From Rutidosis leptorrhynchoides (taxonomy: Eukaryota > Streptophyta > Magnoliopsida > Asterales > Asteraceae), in contig NC_092338.1 of NCBI RefSeq assembly GCF_046630445.1, positions 344,601,501-344,665,500 on the forward strand: a DNA stretch of 64,000 bases, written 5' to 3'. The notes under the pieces were generated by a model, which did not search any database, had not been told where the DNA came from, and worked only from the letters and a program-made list of their open reading frames with translations. Made by a program: the position numbers and the translations under genes. Below, one piece after another: positions 59,494-64,000 of the stretch (its first letter is position 1; every line of letters begins with the position of its first letter).

Positions 59494-59528
59494 GTACCTA
59501 CCCGTTAAATAAATTTCGTCCCGAAATT

Positions 59529-60578
59529 TTAAGCTGTTGAAGGTGTTGACGAATCTTCTGGAAATAGATGCGGGTATTTCTTCTTCATCTGATCTTCACG
59601 CTCCCAGGTGAACTCGGGTCCTCTACGAGCATTCCATCTAACCTTAACAATTGGTATCTTGTTTTGCTTAAGTCTTTTAACCTCACGATCCATTATTTCG
59701 ACGGGTTCTTCGATGAATTGAAGTTTTTCGTTGATTTGGATTTCATCTAACAGAATAGTGAGATCTTCTTTAGCAAAACATTTCTTCAAATTCGAGACGT
59801 GGAAAGTGTTATGTACAGCCGCGAGTTGTTGAGGTAACTCAAGTCGGTAAGCTACTGGTCCGACACGATCAATAATCTTGAATGGTCCAATATACCTTGG
59901 ATTTAATTTCCCTCGTTTACCAAATCGAACAATGCCTTTCCAAGGTGCAACTTTAAGCATGACCATCTCTCCAATTTCAAATTCTATATCTTTTCTTTTA
60001 ATGTCAGCGTAGCTCTTTTGTCGACTTTGGGCGGTTTTCAACCGTTGTTGAATTTGGATGATCTTCTCGGTAGTTTCTTGTATAATCTCCGGACCCGTAA
60101 TCTGTCTATCCCCCACTTCACTCCAACAAATCGGAGACCTGCACTTTCTACCATAAAGTGCTTCAAACGGCGCCATGTCAATGCTTGAATGGTAGCTGTT
60201 GTTGTAGGAAAATTCTGCTAACGGTAGATGTCGATCCCAACTGTTTTCGAAATCAATAACACATGCTCGTAGCATGTCTTCAAGCGTTTGTATCGTCCTT
60301 TCACTTTGCCCATCAGTTTGTGGATGATAGGCAGTACTCATGTCTAGACGAGTTCCTAATGCTTGCTGTAATGTCTGCCAGAATCTTGAAATAAATCTGC
60401 CATCCCTATAAGAGATAATAGAGATTGGTATTCCATGTCTGGAGACGACTTCCTTCAAATACAGTCGTGCTAACTTCTCCATCTTGTCATCTTCTCTTAT
60501 TGGCAGGAAGTGTGCTGATTTGGTGAGACGATCAACTATTACCCAAATAGTATCAAAACCACTTGCAGTCCTTGGCAA
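59529..60578 (-). pseudogene. A2 integrase core, GPF module and chromodomain
   Basis: A 349-codon frame, nearly identical to the A1 end. The second catalytic Asp motif reads ISYRDGRF instead of ISDRDGRF (about 60405-60412), so the active site is damaged. GQSERT keeps the Glu. The chromodomain ends [17 protein letters not shown]. Confidence 0.88.
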
Positions 60579-60617
60579 TTTAGTGATGAAATCTATGGTA
60601 ATGTTTTCCCATTTCCA

Positions 60618-62231
60618 TTACGGGATTTCGGGTTGTTGAAGTAGACCTGATGGTTTCTGATGCTCAGCTTTAACCTTAGAACACGTCAAACATTCTCCTA
60701 CGTATTTAGCAACATCGGCTTTCATACCCAGCCACCAAAAATGTTTTTTGAGATCCTTGTACATCTTCCCCGTTCCAGGATGTATTGAGTATCTGGTTTT
60801 ATGAGCTTCTCTAAGTACCATTTCTCTCATATCTCCAAATTTTGGTACCCAAATCCTTTCAGCCCTATACCGGGTTCCGTCTTCCCGAATATTAAGATGC
60901 TTCTCCGATCCTTTGGGTATTTCATCCTTTAAATTTCCCTCTTTTAAAACTCCTTGTTGCGCCTCCTTTATTTGAGTAGTAAGGTTATTATGAATCATTA
61001 TATTCATAGATTTTACTCGAATGGGTTCTCTGTCCTTCCTGCTCAAGGCATCGGCTACCACATTTGCCTTCCCCGGGTGGTAACGAATCTCAAAGTCGTA
61101 ATCATTCAATAATTCAATCCACCTACGCTGCCTCATATTCAGTTGTTTCTGATTAAATATGTGTTGAAGACTTTTGTGGTCGGTATATATAATACTTTTG
61201 ACCCCATATAAGTAGTGCCTCCAAGTCTTTAATGCAAAAACAACCGCGCCTAATTCCAAATCATGCGTCGTATAATTTTGTTCGTGAATCTTCAATTGTC
61301 TAGACACATAAGCAATCACCTTCGTTCGTTGCATTAATACACAACCGAGACCTTGCTTTGATGCGTCACAATAAATCACAAAATCATCATTCCCTTCAGG
61401 CAATGACAATATAGGTGCCGTAGTTAGCTTTTTCTTCAATAACTGAAACGCTTTCTCTTGTTCATCATTCCATTCAAATTTCTTCCCTTTATGCGTTAAT
61501 GCAGTCAAGGGTTTTGCTATTCTGGAAAAGTCTTGGATGAACCTTCTGTAGTAACCAGCTGGTCCTAAAAACTGGCGTACGTGTTTCGGAGTTTTCGGGG
61601 TTTCCCACTTTTCAACAGTTTCTATCTTTGCCGGATCCACCTTAATACCTTCTTTGTTCACTATGTGACCGAGGAATTGAACTTCTTCCAACCAAAATGC
61701 ACACTTTGAAAACTTAGCGTACAATTCTTCCTTCCTCAATACTTCTAACACCTTTCTCAAATGTTCACCGTGTTCTTGGTCATTCTTTGAGTAAATAAGT
61801 ATGTCATCAATGAAAACAATGACAAACTTGTCAAGGTATGGTCCACACACTCGGTTCATAAGGTCCATGAACACAGCTGGTGCATTAGTTAAACCAAACG
61901 GCATGACCATAAACTCGTAATGACCGTAACGTGTTCTGAAAGCAGTCTTTGGAATATCATCTTCTTTCACCCGCATTTGATGATACCCGGAACGTAAGTC
62001 AATCTTTGAATAAACAGACGAGCCTTGTAGTTGATCAAATAAGTCGTAGATTCTCGGTAGTGGGTAGCGGTTCTTGATGGTAAGTTTTTTCAACTCTCGG
62101 TAGTCGATACACAACCTGAATGTACCATATTTCTTCTTGACAAACAAAACAGGAGCTCCCCACGGTGATGTGCTTGGTCGAATGAAACCACGCTCTAAAA
62201 GTTCTTGTAATTGGCTTTGCAGTTCTTTCAT
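60618..62231 (-). pseudogene. A2 reverse transcriptase, RNase H and integrase zinc finger
   Basis: A 537-codon frame from [14 protein letters not shown] with FIDDILIYS, RNase H with YCDAS and YTDHKS, and the HHCC finger ([12 protein letters not shown]). It ends at a TAA (60618-60620) that separates it from the integrase core; A1 is open there. Confidence 0.88.
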
Positions 62232-62399
62232 CTTGCTGGGTGCGAGTCTGTAAGGAGCACGAGCTATTGGTGCAGCTCCTGGTACAAGATCTATTTGAAA
62301 TTCAACGGATCGATGTGGGGGTAATCCCGGTAATTCTTTCGGAAATACATCGGGAAATTCTTTTGCAATGGGAACATCATTGATGCTCTTTTCTTCAGT

Positions 62400-63104
62400 T
62401 TATACTTTCTCGACGTGCGCTAGAACAGCATAGCAACCTTTTCTTATTAGTTTTTGTGCCTTCAAATTACTAATAAGATGTAGCTTCGTGTTGCCCTTTT
62501 CTCCGTACACCATTAAGGGTTTTCCTTTTTCTCGTATAATGCGAATTGCATTTTTGTAACAAACGATCTCTGCTTTCACTTCTTTCAACCAGTCCATACC
62601 GATTATCACATCAAAACTCCCTAACTCTACTGGTATCAAGTCAATCTTAAATGTTTCGCTAACCAGTTTAATTTCTTGATTCCGACATATATTATCTGCT
62701 GAAATTAATTTACCATTTGCTAATTCGAGTAAAAATTTACTATCCAAAGGCGTCAATGGACAACTTAATTTAGCACAAAAATCTCTACTCATATAGCTTC
62801 TATCCGCACCCGAATCAAATAAAACGTAAGCAGATTTATTGTCAATAAGAAACGTACCCGTAACAAGCTCCGGGTCTTCCTGTGCCTCTGCCGCATTAAT
62901 ATTGAAAACTCTTCCGCGGCCTTGTCCATTTGTGTTCTCCTGGTTCGGGCAATTTCTAATAATGTGGCCTGGTTTTCCACATTTATAACAAACTACATTG
63001 GCATAACTTGCTCCGACACTACTTGCTCCGCCATTACTCGTTCCGACACCATTTGTTCCTTTCGTTCTATTAACCCCTGGTCCGTAGACCTCACACTTCG
63101 CCAC
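62400..63104 (-). pseudogene. A2 zinc knuckle and protease
   Basis: A 234-codon frame with [14 protein letters not shown] and FDSGADRSY. It ends at a TAA (62400-62402) where A1 has Gln, cutting protease from RT. Confidence 0.88.
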
Positions 63105-63183
63105 GCTATGACCATTTCTTTTACACTTGTTGCAAAATTTGGTGCAGAACCCCGAGTGATACTTTTCACACCTTTGGCATAGC

Positions 63184-63353
63184 TGCTTCTGATTGTTGTT
63201 GTTGCGGTTATTATTGTTGTTGGGATGATTGTTGTAGTTGCTGTTGTTGTTGTTGTTGTTGTTGTTGTTGGGCCGTTTGTTGTAGTTGCGATTGATGTTG
63301 CGATTGTTGGGATAATTGTTGAGATTATTGTTGTAATTGCTGTTGTTGTTGTA
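63184..63353 (-). repeat. GTT/AAC triplet tract coding poly-Asn in A2
   Basis: Counterpart of 9574-9747, with different run lengths. Confidence 0.9.
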
Positions 63354-63374
63354 TTGGTGATTCTTATCACCGTT

Positions 63375-63929
63375 TTACTCCCACTTTCTTTTGACTTGCT
63401 TCACATTGGCCTCTTCAGCAGTCTGTTCTTTAATTCTTTCTTCAATCTGGTTCACTAGTTTGTGAGCCATTCTACATGCCTGTTGTATGGAGGCGGGCTC
63501 GTGTGAACTTATATCTTCTTGGATTCTTTCCGGTAATCCTTTCACAAACGCGTCGATCTTCTCTTCCTCATCTTCGAATGCTCCCGGACACAATAGGCAC
63601 AATTCTGTGAATCGTCTTTCGTACGTGGTAATATCAAATCCTTGGGTTCGTAACCCTCTAAGTTCTGTCTTGAGCTTATTGACCTCGGTTCTGGGACGGT
63701 ACTTCTCGTTCATCAAGTGCTTGAATGCTGACCACGGTAGTGCGTACGCATCGTCTTGTCCCACTTGCTCTAGATAGGTATTCCACCATGTTAATGCAGA
63801 ACCTGTGAAGGTATGCGTAGCGTACTTCACTTTGTCCTCTTCAGTACACTTACTTATGGAAAACACCGATTCGACCTTCTCGGTCCACCGTTTCAATCCG
63901 ATCGGTCCTTCGGTTCCATCAAATTCCAA
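63375..63929 (-). pseudogene. A2 gag, N-terminal part
   Basis: A 184-codon stretch from MEFDGTEGPIGLKRWTEK through SALTWWNTYLEQ and ITTYERRFTELCLLC. It is in frame where A1 is shifted, but stops at a TAA at 63375-63377 just before the poly-Asn linker. Gag continues upstream past the window end, so the true start is not visible. Confidence 0.88.
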
Positions 63930-64000
63930 AGGTTTGCAGGCAGTGAATTCTTTGTAGGTGCATCCTACACGATTTCCTGTACTGCTAGATCCAAGGTTAT

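Larger units (their letters stand above)
56249..64000 (-). mobile_element. family-A element A2, running off the window
   Basis: Minus-strand copy of the A1 type: 3' LTR 56249-59493, polypurine tract 59508-59494, integrase to gag 59529-63929. Gag start, primer site and 5' LTR lie beyond the window, so the F-box and acidic ORFs cannot be checked. The interior is very similar to A1. The LTR part at 58160-58960 is clearly more diverged. Confidence 0.93.

Overview
This is a window of a plant nuclear genome, almost certainly a eudicot. The evidence is spliced genes with GT-AG introns, one SMXL-type Clp-N gene, and dense Ty3/gypsy (Tekay-type chromovirus), Ty1/copia and Mutator-like elements. The AT-rich LTRs with iterated GC-rich words suggest a daisy-family (Asteraceae) genome, but that is inference only. 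Only one ordinary host gene is visible; roughly nine tenths of the window is transposon sequence, much of it nested with readable target-site duplications (TSDs).

Layout. (1) 1-17961: remnant of a minus-strand LTR element (primer site near 17500, putative LTR to about 17961). It is interrupted by a solo LTR 'E' (642-16079, TSD TTGGT), which is itself interrupted by a complete minus-strand Tekay-type element 'A1' (2635-15716, TSD AAATT). A1 has 3.2-kb LTRs, gag-pol, and two extra ORFs between its primer site and gag: an acidic protein and an F-box protein. (2) 18583-21844: the host gene, an SMXL3-like member of the SMAX1-LIKE family with three exons and 820 codons. (3) 22692-27622: a Mutator-like element (MULE) with about 186-bp terminal inverted repeats and a perfect 9-bp TSD. 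It holds a broken MURA-type transposase on the minus strand and, convergent to it, an apparently intact two-exon GRF zinc-finger gene. (4) 27632-34812: a foldback MITE rich in ACATGTGATTG palindromes, a decayed copia 5' half, a copia 3' LTR and a putative gypsy LTR. (5) 34813-64000: a Russian-doll cluster. Element 'B1' (plus strand) carries complete element 'B2' (41475-54412, TSD ATATT) inside its integrase gene. B2 contains a fragment 'D' of a fourth LTR family. B1's 3' LTR is interrupted at 56248 by 'A2', a second family-A element on the minus strand that runs off the window.

Functional reading. The SMXL3-like gene probably acts as a nuclear repressor in phloem development, by family knowledge. 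The retroelements are mostly dead: nonsense codons, frameshifts, internal deletions and integrase active-site substitutions. A1 is the youngest-looking, with nearly identical LTRs, a 1358-codon open gag-pol frame and intact accessory ORFs. The most unusual signals are: six tandem hairpins in LTR E whose arms differ in sequence but stay complementary; a stem-tetraloop plus CTCAGGTG block shared by otherwise different LTR families; the retrotransposon-borne F-box ORF; the repeat-module/coiled-coil ORF upstream of gag in family B; and the MuDR-like two-gene MULE with a GRF zinc finger as second gene.
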